Below are positions 9,461 to 17,685 of a stretch of DNA of 64,000 bases, piece after piece. Numbering within the stretch: the stretch's first letter is position 1; every line of letters begins with the position of its first letter. This stretch comes from a bacterium (GTDB lineage: Bacteria; Electryoneota; RPQS01). Location of the stretch: positions 372,001 through 436,000 of the forward strand of contig JADJEH010000001.1 in the NCBI GenBank assembly GCA_016702305.1, in the 5' to 3' direction. Below the pieces are notes generated by a model that worked only from the letters and a program-made list of their open reading frames with translations, was not told where the DNA came from and searched no databases. Both the position numbers and the translations under genes were made by a program.

Positions 9461-9691
9461 GTGCTAAAGGGCTTTCAGCCGCCGCGTCAGGACCCGCTGG
9501 CCATCGGACTGACCATCGTCGCCTCAACGGCCCTCTTCGGTGGAGCAGGGTGGTGGATAGACCGGCAGTTTAACACCTTTCCGTTCCTGATGGTCCTCGG
9601 TGCTGTGGTCGGCATGATCGCCTCGCTCTATCGCACCATTCTGCTGCTCAAACAGCAGAATTCCGATTCCAACGGCAGCGCGTCCGAATGA
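9461..9691 (+). CDS. atpZ: AtpZ/AtpI-like small membrane protein of the ATP synthase cluster
   Basis: 76 residues with two transmembrane helices (about 18-36 and 42-62), matching the AtpZ/'F0F1-ATPase subunit' family (pattern GWWIDRQFNTFPFLMVLGAVVGM). Relatives are thought to help c-ring assembly or carry divalent cations together with AtpI; this is not settled. Start is GTG at 9461, one base after the bactofilin stop, since the ATG at 9459 runs into a stop at once. It is the first gene of the ATP synthase cluster and overlaps no other gene. Confidence 0.75.
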   Translation: MLKGFQPPRQDPLAIGLTIVASTALFGGAGWWIDRQFNTFPFLMVLGAVVGMIASLYRTILLLKQQNSDSNGSASE

Positions 9692-9701
9692 ACGGCCCGC
9701 G

Positions 9702-9748
9702 GCTCGTCGAGCCGGGGCTGAGCGTAGCGGTTCCCCGCCGAAATCCGG
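9702..9748 (+). repeat. Dispersed palindromic element, family B
   Basis: GCTCGTCGAGC, then GGGG, AGCGTAGCGGTT, CCCCGCC and AATCC. The copy at 16377 is nearly the same over about 45 bases. The GGGG and CCCC arms pair across a central AGCGTAGCGG, giving a short hairpin. It lies in the 72-base gap between atpZ and atpI. Confidence 0.7.
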
Positions 9749-9763
9749 AGCGCCCGAATCACT

Positions 9764-10036
9764 ATGAATGCCTTCGTTACTGGCCTGCTGATTGGCTTCG
9801 TCGCCTCCATACCCGCTCTGGTGCTGGCCTGGTTTAAAACCCGCAGCGGCATGGATAACTTCGTTCGCCTCTGGGGACTGGGAGTCGCCCTCCGCTTCGT
9901 CCTCATCGGCGCCGGACTGTTTTGGCAAATGCGCCAACCCGACGTCGCCAAAGTTCCGCTCGTACTCGGCATTGTCCTCGCTTTCTATCTAAGTCTCGCC
10001 ATCGAATTCTTGATTGCCCGCGTCGCCAACAAATGA
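9764..10036 (+). CDS. atpI: ATP synthase subunit I-like membrane protein
   Basis: 90 residues with four short hydrophobic stretches (about 1-22, 34-54, 62-82) typical of AtpI (ATP-synt_I), a non-structural membrane protein that helps c-ring assembly. Sequence conservation is low, so position is the main evidence: it lies between atpZ and atpB, and its stop overlaps the atpB start (ATGA at 10033). The start ATG at 9764 is preceded by no strong ribosome-binding site. Confidence 0.7.
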   Translation: MNAFVTGLLIGFVASIPALVLAWFKTRSGMDNFVRLWGLGVALRFVLIGAGLFWQMRQPDVAKVPLVLGIVLAFYLSLAIEFLIARVANK

Positions 10037-10950
10037 AATTCGCCCGTACCCTATTCCTTGCCCTCTGTCTCGCGCTCGTCGCGGTTGCCGTCGCGCGTGA
10101 AGATCATAAAGCCCAGCCTCATGATCCGCACGCGGCCGCCGCTAAAACAGCCGAACATGGAAAGCATGAAGAGGGCCTCGGCGCGACGCTCGTGGAAATC
10201 CTCGAACATCACCTCGTGGATTCCGACCACATGGAGCTGTTTGGATACGCCATCCATCTCCCGACCTTCGAGATCGCGGGCTACAAGTTCACGCTCACCA
10301 AGCATCGGCTGTGGTGGCTGATCGCGCTGACTCTTATGGGCCTGCTCGTCTGGAGCGCCGCCCGGCAAAAGACCGCCGTCCCGACCGGCTTGCGCAACAT
10401 GCTCGAGAGTCTGATCACTTTCGTGCGTAATGAAGTCGTCAAGCCTAACCTGCATGACAAGACCGATGCCTTCATGCCGTACTTCATGACGCTCTTCACG
10501 GGCATTTTGTTCTCCAATCTGCTCGGTCTCTTCCCATGGGGATCGTCGGCCACCGGTAACGTGAATGTCACCGCCGGCCTCGCGCTATGCACACTCTCCC
10601 TGATGGTCGGCATGGGTGTCAAGGAGAACGGGCTGGGCGGATTTCTGCATCATTTCGCGCCGCCCGGAGTCCCCGGCTGGCTCATGCCGCTGATGATTGT
10701 TATCGAAATCGTCAGCTTCCTGATTCGCCCTTTCGCCCTCACTATTCGTCTCTTTGCTAACATGCTCGCCGGACACGCCGTTCTGGCCGTCCTGCTTGGC
10801 TTGATCGTCAGCATCGTCTTTGCGCCGCCTGCCATTCTCGTAGCAGTCGGCGTTTTTATGCTCGAAATCATCGTCGCCCTGATTCAATCCTACATCTTCA
10901 TCATGCTCACGGCCACCTTCATGGGTCTGACCATGCACCCGTCGCATTGA
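10033..10950 (+). CDS. atpB: ATP synthase Fo subunit a, with signal peptide and His-rich extension
   Basis: 305 residues. Subunit a forms the ion half-channels against the c-ring in the inner membrane. The transmembrane core spans about residues 95-300. The essential arginine is R239 in RLFANMLAGH, and the last helix carries the conserved IQSYIFIMLTATFM. Unlike the E. coli protein, it starts with a signal-peptide-like segment (about 1-22), then a His- and acid-rich stretch (about 23-70). Extended AtpB proteins of this kind are known in Bacteroidetes-group organisms. It is translationally coupled to atpI by a 4-base overlap. Confidence 0.95.
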   Translation: MKFARTLFLALCLALVAVAVAREDHKAQPHDPHAAAAKTAEHGKHEEGLGATLVEILEHHLVDSDHMELFGYAIHLPTFEIAGYKFTLTKHRLWWLIALTLMGLLVWSAARQKTAVPTGLRNMLESLITFVRNEVVKPNLHDKTDAFMPYFMTLFTGILFSNLLGLFPWGSSATGNVNVTAGLALCTLSLMVGMGVKENGLGGFLHHFAPPGVPGWLMPLMIVIEIVSFLIRPFALTIRLFANMLAGHAVLAVLLGLIVSIVFAPPAILVAVGVFMLEIIVALIQSYIFIMLTATFMGLTMHPSH

Positions 10951-11005
10951 TCTTCGAGCCGGCGCGGCGGAACACGCCTTGTCCAAGTAAGGACGCGGGC
11001 GCCCC

Positions 11006-11037
11006 TTCTGACTTTTGACTTCTGACTTTAGACTTTC
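11006..11037 (+). repeat. Pyrimidine-rich tandem heptamers before atpE
   Basis: Four or five degenerate copies of CTGACTT/TTGACTT run head to tail in the atpB-atpE spacer. Related tracts precede the GT87 gene, atpG and atpD (14091, 15458 and 18505). Function unknown. Confidence 0.55.
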
Positions 11038-11075
11038 TTCATCATAACTTCCCAACTTTTCGGAGAATCTCGAAA

Positions 11076-11306
11076 ATGGAACTCGGAAACGGTCTCGCTC
11101 TGCTTGGTGCCGGCTTGGGTGCCGGTCTGTTCGCTTTGGGTGCTGGTATCGGCATCGGCTCAATCGGTAAGGGCGCCATGGACGGCATCGCCCGTCAACC
11201 GGAATCCGCCGGTAAGATTCAGGGTGCCGCGCTCGTTATGGCCGGCCTCGTCGAAGGTGCCGCGCTGTTCGCCTTCCTCATCTGTATCCTCATCTGGACC
11301 AAGTAA
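11076..11306 (+). CDS. atpE: ATP synthase Fo subunit c
   Basis: 76-residue two-helix hairpin that oligomerises into the rotor ring. The first helix is glycine-rich (GAGIGIGSIGKGAMDG). The polar loop is ARQPE (39-43). The ion-carrying carboxylate is E60 in LVEGAALF. Residue 61 is Gly rather than the Ser/Thr that helps bind sodium in Na+-driven rings, so proton coupling is the more likely reading (inference). GGAGA lies about 9 bases before the ATG. Spacers of about 120 bases on both sides set it apart from atpB and atpF, which may help over-produce c relative to the other subunits. Confidence 0.97.
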   Translation: MELGNGLALLGAGLGAGLFALGAGIGIGSIGKGAMDGIARQPESAGKIQGAALVMAGLVEGAALFAFLICILIWTK

Positions 11307-11350
11307 GTTCTTCCGCTGACTTGTCCCTGTTTAGAGGGGAATTAGCAGAA

Positions 11351-11387
11351 GGTCTCGTTTTTTCGCCGAGGCATGTGTCTGCACATG
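11351..11387 (+). promoter_or_regulatory. Two small hairpins in the atpE-atpF spacer
   Basis: CTCG and CGAG flank a T6-containing loop at about 11354-11370, and CATGTG-TCTG-CACATG forms a perfect 6-bp hairpin at 11372-11387. They lie between the highly needed subunit c gene and atpF. They could act as an mRNA stabiliser, a processing site or a weak terminator. The first has an unusually large loop, so the call is tentative. Confidence 0.35.
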
Positions 11388-11425
11388 ACCGGAACTTCGC
11401 AACGTTTTCTACTTAGCGCAATACC

Positions 11426-11920
11426 ATGGGCCTGCAAAATATCCTCAACATCGAACCCGGTTCCATTCTCTGGACGATTATCACTTTCCTGATCGTCGTT
11501 TGGATCGTGGGCAAATTCGGCTGGAAACCCATCATCAAAGGCTTGAAGGATCGTGAAGATTCCATCAAGAGTGATCTGGATACCGCTAAAGCCGAACGCG
11601 AAAAGGCCGGCGCCATGCTCGCCGACTATAAGCAGGCCATGGCCAATGCCAAGAAGGAAGCCGCCGACATCATCCTCAAAGCGCAGGATCAGGCCGCCAG
11701 GCATCTCGCCGATGCCGAAACCGCGGCCAAAGAGCAGTCGCATAAGCTCGTCGAAAAGGCACGTCTCGACATCGAACGCGAATCCGATCTGGCCAAGGCC
11801 GACCTCTCGCGCCATGTCGCCGAACTCACCGCCAAAGCGACCTCCCGTCTCTTGGGACGAGTGATTGACGACAAAGAGCACGAAAAGCTCATCATGGCCG
11901 CCCTGAAGGAGGATCGTTGA
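11426..11920 (+). CDS. atpF: ATP synthase Fo subunit b
   Basis: 164 residues: one N-terminal transmembrane helix (about 12-30, SILWTIITFLIVVWIVG), then a long charged helix (about 40-150) that dimerises as the peripheral stalk holding F1 against rotation. Length and layout are normal for the family. The coding end overlaps atpH by 4 bases, and the atpH ribosome-binding site (AAGGAGG) lies inside atpF. Confidence 0.95.
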   Translation: MGLQNILNIEPGSILWTIITFLIVVWIVGKFGWKPIIKGLKDREDSIKSDLDTAKAEREKAGAMLADYKQAMANAKKEAADIILKAQDQAARHLADAETAAKEQSHKLVEKARLDIERESDLAKADLSRHVAELTAKATSRLLGRVIDDKEHEKLIMAALKEDR

Positions 11921-12468
11921 AATCCCTCGATAGCGCACTTGCGCTGCGCTATGCCCGCTCGCTGTTTCTGGCGTCGCTGCAAGCCAAATGCTCGACCGAA
12001 GTTGAACACGACCTCCAGGCACTCGCTGCGATCTATCGAGAGAACCGCGAATTGCCCGTCCTGCTGGCCAGCCCGACTCTCGGCAACACGAAACGCCGCG
12101 CCATCCTCTTCAGCATCGGCGACAAAGTCGGCTTCTGCGAGATGACGCGCCGCTTTATTGACGTCCTGCTCGAAAAATCGCGCCTGGACGTGCTGCCCGC
12201 CATTCCTGATCGCTTCCACCGTCTCTTTCGCGAACACGAAGGCGAAGTTGAAGTCACCGTGCAGACCGCCATCGCGCTGTCCGACGCCATGAAACAAAGT
12301 GTCGCCGACAGCATCGCCAAAACATCCGGCAAAAAACCGGTCATCGCATACAAAGTGAATCCGGCTATCATCGGCGGCATTGTCATTCAATACCCCGATC
12401 ATATCCTCGACGGTTCGCTCGCCCGTAAGGTCCACGACCTCGGCAAGCGCATGTCTGCGGCAGTGTAA
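11917..12468 (+). CDS. atpH: ATP synthase F1 subunit delta
   Basis: 183 residues. Delta caps the alpha3beta3 head and ties it to subunit b. The N-terminal six-helix bundle (LRYARSLFLASL...) and the C-terminal segment with GGIVIQYPDHILDGSLARKV are typical. The start is TTG at 11917, overlapping the atpF stop and only a few bases after AAGGAGG; no better start exists. Normal length. Confidence 0.94.
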   Translation: MKSLDSALALRYARSLFLASLQAKCSTEVEHDLQALAAIYRENRELPVLLASPTLGNTKRRAILFSIGDKVGFCEMTRRFIDVLLEKSRLDVLPAIPDRFHRLFREHEGEVEVTVQTAIALSDAMKQSVADSIAKTSGKKPVIAYKVNPAIIGGIVIQYPDHILDGSLARKVHDLGKRMSAAV

Positions 12469-12499
12469 GTTTGATCCCCCTTTTTCACATTTTGAATTC

Positions 12500-12530
12500 C
12501 TCGCGGCGGCATCCGCTGCGGATGCACCGC
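12500..12530 (+). repeat. Dispersed palindromic element, family A
   Basis: CTCGCGGCGGC followed by the palindrome GCATCCGCTGCGGATGC, lying in the leader of atpA. The same module is at 20816-20844 and, inverted, at 32077-32106. The hairpin could act on mRNA stability or be a non-autonomous mobile REP-type element. Confidence 0.65.
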
Positions 12531-12554
12531 AACCTCAAAGTCTCCTAAGAGCCC

Positions 12555-14081
12555 ATGTCCACGAAACTGAAGCCCGAAGAAATCACATCCATACTCAAAG
12601 AGCAGATCGCCGGCTACGAAGGGCTGTCTGCCGTTGATGAAGTTGGCCGCGTCGTCTACGTCGGCGACGGTATCGCCCGCGTCTATGGCCTCGACAAGGT
12701 CATGTACGGCGAACTCGTCGAATTCCCCGGCGACATTCAGGGCATGGCGCTTAACCTCGAAGAAGACAACGTCGGCTGCGTGCTGTTCGGGTCTGACGCC
12801 TCCATCAAGGAAGGCGACCTCGTCAAGCGCACCGGTAAGGTTGTGCAGGTTCCCGTCGGTCCCGAACTCGTCGGCCGCGTCGTCAACCCGCTTGGCCAGC
12901 CGCTCGATGGCAAGGGCCCCATCAACGCCAAGATCTTTAATCCCGTGGAGCGTATCGCCACTGGCGTCGTCACTCGTCAGCCCGTGAAAGAGCCGCTGCA
13001 AACCGGCATCAAGTCCGTGGACGCGATGATCCCCATCGGCCGCGGTCAGCGCGAGCTCATCATCGGCGACCGTCAAACCGGCAAGACCACGATCGCCCTC
13101 GATACGATTATCAATCAAAAGGGCACAGGCGTCGTCTGCATCTATGTCGCCATCGGGCAAAAAGGTTCGACTATTGCCAAGGTCATCAAGACCCTCGAAG
13201 ACAACGGAGCCATGGAGCATACCATCGTCGTCGCGTCCACTGCCGTGGATTCCGCGCCGCTCCAGTTTATTGCGCCCTATGCCGGCGCCGCGATGGGTGA
13301 GTACTTCCGCGATAACGGCAAACACGCCGTCTGTATCTATGACGACTTGACCAAGCACGCGTGGGCCTATCGCCAAATGTCGCTCCTGCTCCGCCGTCCG
13401 CCGGGCCGCGAAGCCTACCCGGGCGACGTGTTCTATCTGCACTCGCGCTTGCTCGAACGCGCCGCTAAGCTCAATGACGCATTGGGCGGTGGTTCGTTGA
13501 CCGCACTGCCGATCATCGAAACGCAGGCCGGTGACGTGTCCGCCTACATTCCGACCAACGTCATCTCGATTACCGACGGTCAGATCTTCCTCGAATCAGA
13601 ACTCTTCTATTCCGGTATCCGACCCGCGATCAACGTCGGTATCTCGGTCTCGCGCGTCGGCGGTAATGCGCAGATCAAGGCTATGCGTCAGGTGGCCGGT
13701 AAGCTGCGACTCGACCTCGCGCAGTATCGCGCGCTCGCGGCCTTCGCTCAGTTCGCCTCGGACCTCGATAAAGCTACCAAGGCTCAGTTGACTCGCGGCG
13801 CCAAGCTCGTCGAAGTCCTGAAGCAAGGTCAATACTCCCCGTGGCCCGTTGAAGAGCAGGTCGTCATTCTCTGGACCGCCGGACAAGGCTACCTTGATGA
13901 TATCGAAGATGGTCACATCGCGCGCTTCCAGACTGAATTTGCGAAGTATGTTCGCTCCGTCGGCGCGCCCATCCTCGAAGGCATTCGCACCAAGAAAGCC
14001 CTCGACGATGATCTCACCGGCAAGCTCAAGACGCTGATCACCGATTTCAAGGCCACCTACCAAAACGCCAGCGCCGCCTGA
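12555..14081 (+). CDS. atpA: ATP synthase F1 subunit alpha
   Basis: 508 residues, normal length. Non-catalytic nucleotide-binding subunit of the F1 head; it also supplies the catalytic arginine finger to beta. An N-terminal beta-barrel, then Walker A GDRQTGKT at residues 171-178, and the family signature PAINVGISVSRVG near 355. The C-terminal helical domain is complete. The ATG at 12555 lies after an 86-base spacer that holds a palindromic element. No strong ribosome-binding site is visible. Confidence 0.98.
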   Translation: MSTKLKPEEITSILKEQIAGYEGLSAVDEVGRVVYVGDGIARVYGLDKVMYGELVEFPGDIQGMALNLEEDNVGCVLFGSDASIKEGDLVKRTGKVVQVPVGPELVGRVVNPLGQPLDGKGPINAKIFNPVERIATGVVTRQPVKEPLQTGIKSVDAMIPIGRGQRELIIGDRQTGKTTIALDTIINQKGTGVVCIYVAIGQKGSTIAKVIKTLEDNGAMEHTIVVASTAVDSAPLQFIAPYAGAAMGEYFRDNGKHAVCIYDDLTKHAWAYRQMSLLLRRPPGREAYPGDVFYLHSRLLERAAKLNDALGGGSLTALPIIETQAGDVSAYIPTNVISITDGQIFLESELFYSGIRPAINVGISVSRVGGNAQIKAMRQVAGKLRLDLAQYRALAAFAQFASDLDKATKAQLTRGAKLVEVLKQGQYSPWPVEEQVVILWTAGQGYLDDIEDGHIARFQTEFAKYVRSVGAPILEGIRTKKALDDDLTGKLKTLITDFKATYQNASAA

Positions 14082-14090
14082 TCATGTGAC

Positions 14091-14112
14091 CTCTGAACTT
14101 TCGACTTCAGAG
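14091..14112 (+). promoter_or_regulatory. Small hairpin between atpA and the GT87 gene
   Basis: CTCTGAA and TTCAGAG (14091-14097 and 14106-14112) form a 7-bp stem over an 8-base loop, ending 5 bases before the next start codon. It is built from the same CTGAACTT/CGACTTC words as the pyrimidine tracts elsewhere in this cluster. It lies where a ribosome-binding site would be expected, so it could limit translation of the following gene. Confidence 0.4.
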
Positions 14113-14117
14113 TTCTC

Positions 14118-15365
14118 ATGAGACGCGCACCCGACTGGCTGTTAGCGTTCTTCCTTCTGGCCGGAGTCTACCTCTGGCAACGCAGCACCTTTCCGCTGTG
14201 GCATATTGATCTCTTTCACATTCAGTTGGCCGCGCTTTCGTGGCACACCGATCAGCCCGAACACATGTACACGGGCTACGCGAATTATGATCAGTGGCTC
14301 GAGGAGTGGTATCGGCCGCAAGCCGAACGGCTCGGAGCGTGGGGCGATGAAAATGCCTTCTTCTATCCGCCCTTCGTCGCCGGTCTGCTCGCGCCGCTCG
14401 CGAATGTGCATGTCTATGCCTGGCGAAATATCCTGCTCGGCATCAACATTCTCCTGCTCTTTGTCTTCGCTTCGCAGATCGCCCGCCTGAGCGGTGCACC
14501 GATTCGCTGGCGCGGCTACCTCTGGGCCTTGGCGCTCGTTCTGATGACCTATCCCCTGGCGCGGGCCAGCAAACTCGGGCAAATCGTTCCGCTGTTGGCC
14601 GCCCTGTTTTGGGAAGGGCTGTTGCGCTTGAAATCCTCGCGCATCGCCGCTCCCGCGTTACTCGGCACGGTCATCGCCGTGAAAATCTTCCCTGCCGGAT
14701 GGCTGCTTGCTCCGTTCATGAAGCGGCAGTGGAAGCTCGCAGCAAGTATCCTTGCCGTCGTCATTGGCATCTATGCGCTCGCGACGCTATCCATGGGTTT
14801 CGCCTTGCACCGCGAATGGTGGGATGCTGTCGGTGAATTCGGCAGCGTGGTCTACACCTACTTCGGCAACCAGTCGCCCGCCGGTTGGTACACACGCGCC
14901 GTTCTTGGACACAGTCTGTTGGGTCCGAACTTCGAACCCACACTGCACATTCGCATCGTACGCGCCGTCTTCACGCTGTTCTTTTTAGGTCTTACGGCGC
15001 TCGTGCTCTGGCGCTGTCTCCGTACCGCCGTGCACCCCGCGCTCGAATACGGTCTTTTGCTCAGTGGACTGTTGCTTGCCCTGCCCGTCACGTGGGAACA
15101 TTACTATCTGTTCACTCTGCCGCCGCTGGGCGTCCTGATCTTTCAAGCCTGGCAGTCCGGCCGCCGTGATTGGATGACCTATCTGCTCGCCGTTGCCGCA
15201 TTTTTCTTCACCATGAAGCTCACCCGCTTTTACGGTGAGACTACCGTCGGCAAAATCATCAGCGGCAGCCAGTGCTTCGGTCTCATTCTGTTCTGGTGCT
15301 ATTGCGTCGTTCTCGCGGGACGCTCGAACGTAAACACCGCCTCCGGCAGCGTGTCGTCAGCCTGA
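14118..15365 (+). CDS. GT87-like (DUF2029) membrane glycosyltransferase
   Basis: 415-residue polytopic membrane protein with about nine hydrophobic helices. The layout matches the DUF2029/GT87 family, whose studied members are polyprenyl-phosphate-mannose-dependent mannosyltransferases. Visible signs are a charged first periplasmic loop with acidic residues after the first helix and the family-typical FFYPPFVAGLLAPL near residue 90. Donor and acceptor cannot be inferred. It stands between atpA and atpG, where no such gene normally lies, with short spacers and the same strand, so it is probably co-transcribed with the ATP synthase. A link to ATP synthase function is not implied by the family. 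Confidence 0.72.
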   Translation: MRRAPDWLLAFFLLAGVYLWQRSTFPLWHIDLFHIQLAALSWHTDQPEHMYTGYANYDQWLEEWYRPQAERLGAWGDENAFFYPPFVAGLLAPLANVHVYAWRNILLGINILLLFVFASQIARLSGAPIRWRGYLWALALVLMTYPLARASKLGQIVPLLAALFWEGLLRLKSSRIAAPALLGTVIAVKIFPAGWLLAPFMKRQWKLAASILAVVIGIYALATLSMGFALHREWWDAVGEFGSVVYTYFGNQSPAGWYTRAVLGHSLLGPNFEPTLHIRIVRAVFTLFFLGLTALVLWRCLRTAVHPALEYGLLLSGLLLALPVTWEHYYLFTLPPLGVLIFQAWQSGRRDWMTYLLAVAAFFFTMKLTRFYGETTVGKIISGSQCFGLILFWCYCVVLAGRSNVNTASGSVSSA

Positions 15366-15427
15366 ACGCGGCGAGCGACTTCACTAAGGTTATTCCCGTC
15401 CCATTTGCTTCGCCGAGCAGTCGCCAG

Positions 15428-15492
15428 AACGCGTCAGCGCGTTTCCCTGTCGGCCTCCTGATTTCTAATCTCAAGTTCCTAATTTCTAATCT
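15428..15492 (+). repeat. Hairpin plus direct repeats before atpG
   Basis: AACGCG-TCAG-CGCGTT forms a perfect 6-bp hairpin at about 15428-15443. Downstream, two near-identical copies of CTRATTTCTAATCTC start at about 15458 and 15478, a 20-base period. The tract ends just before the atpG GTG start and leaves no classical ribosome-binding site there. Confidence 0.5.
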
Positions 15493-15504
15493 CCGCTTCC
15501 CAAC

Positions 15505-16359
15505 GTGGCCGGTCTAAAAACAATTAAGCGACGCATCTCGAGCGTCAAGTCAACGCAGCAGGTCACCCGCGTCATGAAAATGGTCGCCGCGGCCAAACTG
15601 CGTCGCGCGCAAGAGGCTATGATGAATGCGCGCCCCTACTCGCTGACGCTGCGCGATGCCATTCGCGACTTGTCGTCGCACGTAGACCGCTCGTCGCACC
15701 CGCTGCTCGCCGTGCGCGAAGTGGATCATGTCGGCATCATCGTCGTTACTGGCGACCGTGGCTTGGCCGGCAGTTTTAACGTCAATATCCTCAAACGCGC
15801 CCAGCAACTGATGCGCGAAAATGCCCAGCATCAGGTGCACCTCGTGACCGTCGGCAAGAAAGGCAGCGAGTTCTTCACCCGCCGCGGCGCTGACGTCACC
15901 ACCCGCATGTCCGGCTTCTTTAACAATCTCGATTTCAACCATGCCGTAACGCTCGGCGATAGCGTCATCGCGCAGTATCTCAACAGCACGATGGACCGCG
16001 TCTATATCGTCTACAACGAGTTCAAATCGGTCATCTCCCAGCGCGTCGTCGTCGAGCAGTTGCTGCCCATCGAACCCGATCACGGCGACCACACCAGCGG
16101 CCCCGAAATTATTTTCGAGCCCACTCAGATTGAAATCCTGAACACGATACTGCCCAAATACGTCAACGTCCAGCTCTGGCGCATCCTGCTCGAGTCCTTT
16201 GCCTCTGAAATGGCCGCGCGAATGACCGCGATGGAAAATGCGACCAAGAACGCCGGCGAATTGATTGATTCGCTGACGCTAACGTACAACAAGGCCCGCC
16301 AATCCTCGATCACCGGCGAAATCCTCGAAATCGTCGCCGGTGCCGAAGGTCTGAAGTAA
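15505..16359 (+). CDS. atpG: ATP synthase F1 subunit gamma
   Basis: 284 residues, normal length. Gamma is the central rotor shaft. The N-terminal helix (KTIKRRISSVKSTQQVTRVMKM) and the C-terminal helix (MTAMENATKNAGELIDSLTL) form the coiled coil, and the middle alpha/beta domain contacts the c-ring. Start is GTG at 15505. It is separated from atpA by a glycosyltransferase gene and from atpD by three unrelated genes. Confidence 0.97.
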   Translation: MAGLKTIKRRISSVKSTQQVTRVMKMVAAAKLRRAQEAMMNARPYSLTLRDAIRDLSSHVDRSSHPLLAVREVDHVGIIVVTGDRGLAGSFNVNILKRAQQLMRENAQHQVHLVTVGKKGSEFFTRRGADVTTRMSGFFNNLDFNHAVTLGDSVIAQYLNSTMDRVYIVYNEFKSVISQRVVVEQLLPIEPDHGDHTSGPEIIFEPTQIEILNTILPKYVNVQLWRILLESFASEMAARMTAMENATKNAGELIDSLTLTYNKARQSSITGEILEIVAGAEGLK

Positions 16360-16376
16360 CGCCTTCCACGCTCTTA

Positions 16377-16421
16377 GCTCGCCGAGCGGGGATTTAGCGT
16401 AGCGGTTCCCCGCCTGGATCC
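16377..16421 (+). repeat. Dispersed palindromic element, family B
   Basis: Nearly the same as the element at 9702: GCTCGCCGAGC, GGGG, AGCGTAGCGGTT, CCCCGCC, then GGATCC. It fills most of the spacer between atpG and the next gene; GCGGGG and CCCCGC arms pair. Confidence 0.7.
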
Positions 16422-16428
16422 CAGGAAA

Positions 16429-17076
16429 ATGTTCCTCCCGTTCTTTGACCGCGACTCCAGCGCGCGCTATTTGGCGGATCTCATCGCTGATGCCGATCCG
16501 CCGATGCAATCGCTTTCGCTGATTGGTCCGCGCGCCGCCGATCTCGCACCACGTGTAAAATCACTACGGCCGGACCTAAGCGTTAACGTCGGCGACACGG
16601 CGGCCGATGTCGTCGTCTCCTTCGACGCGATTCATCTGCTTCCCGCGTCCACTCGCACGAAGGCAGTCCAGGGCATCGCCGCGCTCGCGGGTCGTGAAAT
16701 CATCATCGCCTGTCCGCTCGGGACAGACCTGCAACTCACAATCATGCGCAGCTTGGTTAAGCTCGCGCGAGAGCATGGAGTGCCGGTTCCAGACGACTTG
16801 AACTTGCCGTTACAACACGGACTGCCCACGCCGCCTGATGCCGCTGGATGGGCCCACGGTGTTTCCGATCTTGATCTGTTCTATGCCGGGGATGTCGCCT
16901 TCTTTCAGGATTGCGCCACCCGCCACTTGGCTGGTGCTGCTTTGCCTGCCTGGCGACGCACCCTTTTGAAGTTCGCCGCGCCCGACGTTTCTTCCGTCGC
17001 CGAACAACCGCTCCCTCCCGAAACGGTTCCCATGCGACGGCATCGCCGCTTATTCTTGATTCTACGCAAAAGGTAA
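16429..17076 (+). CDS. Hypothetical protein with methyltransferase-like fold
   Basis: 215 residues, not recognised with certainty. The pattern SLIGPRAADLAPRV, then DVVVSFDAIHLLPASTRTKAV, then GREIIIACPLG resembles the strand order of class I S-adenosylmethionine-dependent methyltransferases, with a degenerate glycine-rich loop (IGPRAAD). A C-terminal basic tail (RRHRRLFLILRKR) ends it. If it is an enzyme, its substrate is unknown; it may be a non-catalytic relative. AGGA lies just before the ATG. The NYN gene starts 7 bases after the stop, so the two are likely one transcript inside the ATP synthase cluster. Confidence 0.5.
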   Translation: MFLPFFDRDSSARYLADLIADADPPMQSLSLIGPRAADLAPRVKSLRPDLSVNVGDTAADVVVSFDAIHLLPASTRTKAVQGIAALAGREIIIACPLGTDLQLTIMRSLVKLAREHGVPVPDDLNLPLQHGLPTPPDAAGWAHGVSDLDLFYAGDVAFFQDCATRHLAGAALPAWRRTLLKFAAPDVSSVAEQPLPPETVPMRRHRRLFLILRKR

Positions 17077-17082
17077 ACTACC

Positions 17083-17685
17083 GTGCCAATGTATGCGCGC
17101 CGCCGCGTCTCCATCTTTGTGGATGGCGCGAACATGTTCTACACGCAGAAGAAGGGCCTCGGCTGGTTCTTCGATCCGGCAAAACTGCTCAAAGTCCTGC
17201 GTGGCGATGACGAGCTGACGGATGCTTACTGGTACATGGGCCTCAAACAGCCGCCCGATCCGCGCGACGAAAATTTCGTCCGCTTTCTCTCTTATGCGGG
17301 CTACGTTGTTCGCACCAAAGGTCTTAAGACCATCTATGACAGCGAAACCGGCGAGACCACGCAAAAAGCCAATCTCGACGTCGAAATCGTCATGGATATG
17401 TTTAATACCATCGAGAACTTCGACAAAGCGATTCTGCTCTCCGGCGACGGTGACTTCGAACGTGCCCTGGAACTCCTGCGCTCACGTGGCCGCCAAATCT
17501 GCGTCGTCTCAACCCAAAACTGGATCGCCGCCGAATTGCGTCAGGCCATCGGGTCGCACTTCATTGACCTGCAGGACCTCCGCGTGCAAATCGAGCGCAC
17601 CGCCCCTGAACCGCATCACCATCGTGAACGCGGAACAGCCGCGCCGACGGGTGGTGCCGCCGACCTGTCCTCCGGCGGCCAATGA
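17083..17685 (+). CDS. NYN-domain (LabA/DUF88, PIN-like) putative ribonuclease
   Basis: 200 residues. NYN domains share the PIN-like metal-dependent RNase fold. The acidic pocket is visible as VDGANMFY (D at about 14), NLDVEIVMDMF (about 100-110) and LLSGDGDFERAL (about 119-130), the usual NYN order. The C-terminal 40 residues are low in complexity. GTG at 17083 is preferred, with AAGG 9 bases before it; an ATG lies two codons in. Its 3' end overlaps the HEAT-type gene by 4 bases (ATGA), so the two are translationally coupled and may interact. RNA substrate unknown. Confidence 0.85.
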   Translation: MPMYARRRVSIFVDGANMFYTQKKGLGWFFDPAKLLKVLRGDDELTDAYWYMGLKQPPDPRDENFVRFLSYAGYVVRTKGLKTIYDSETGETTQKANLDVEIVMDMFNTIENFDKAILLSGDGDFERALELLRSRGRQICVVSTQNWIAAELRQAIGSHFIDLQDLRVQIERTAPEPHHHRERGTAAPTGGAADLSSGGQ

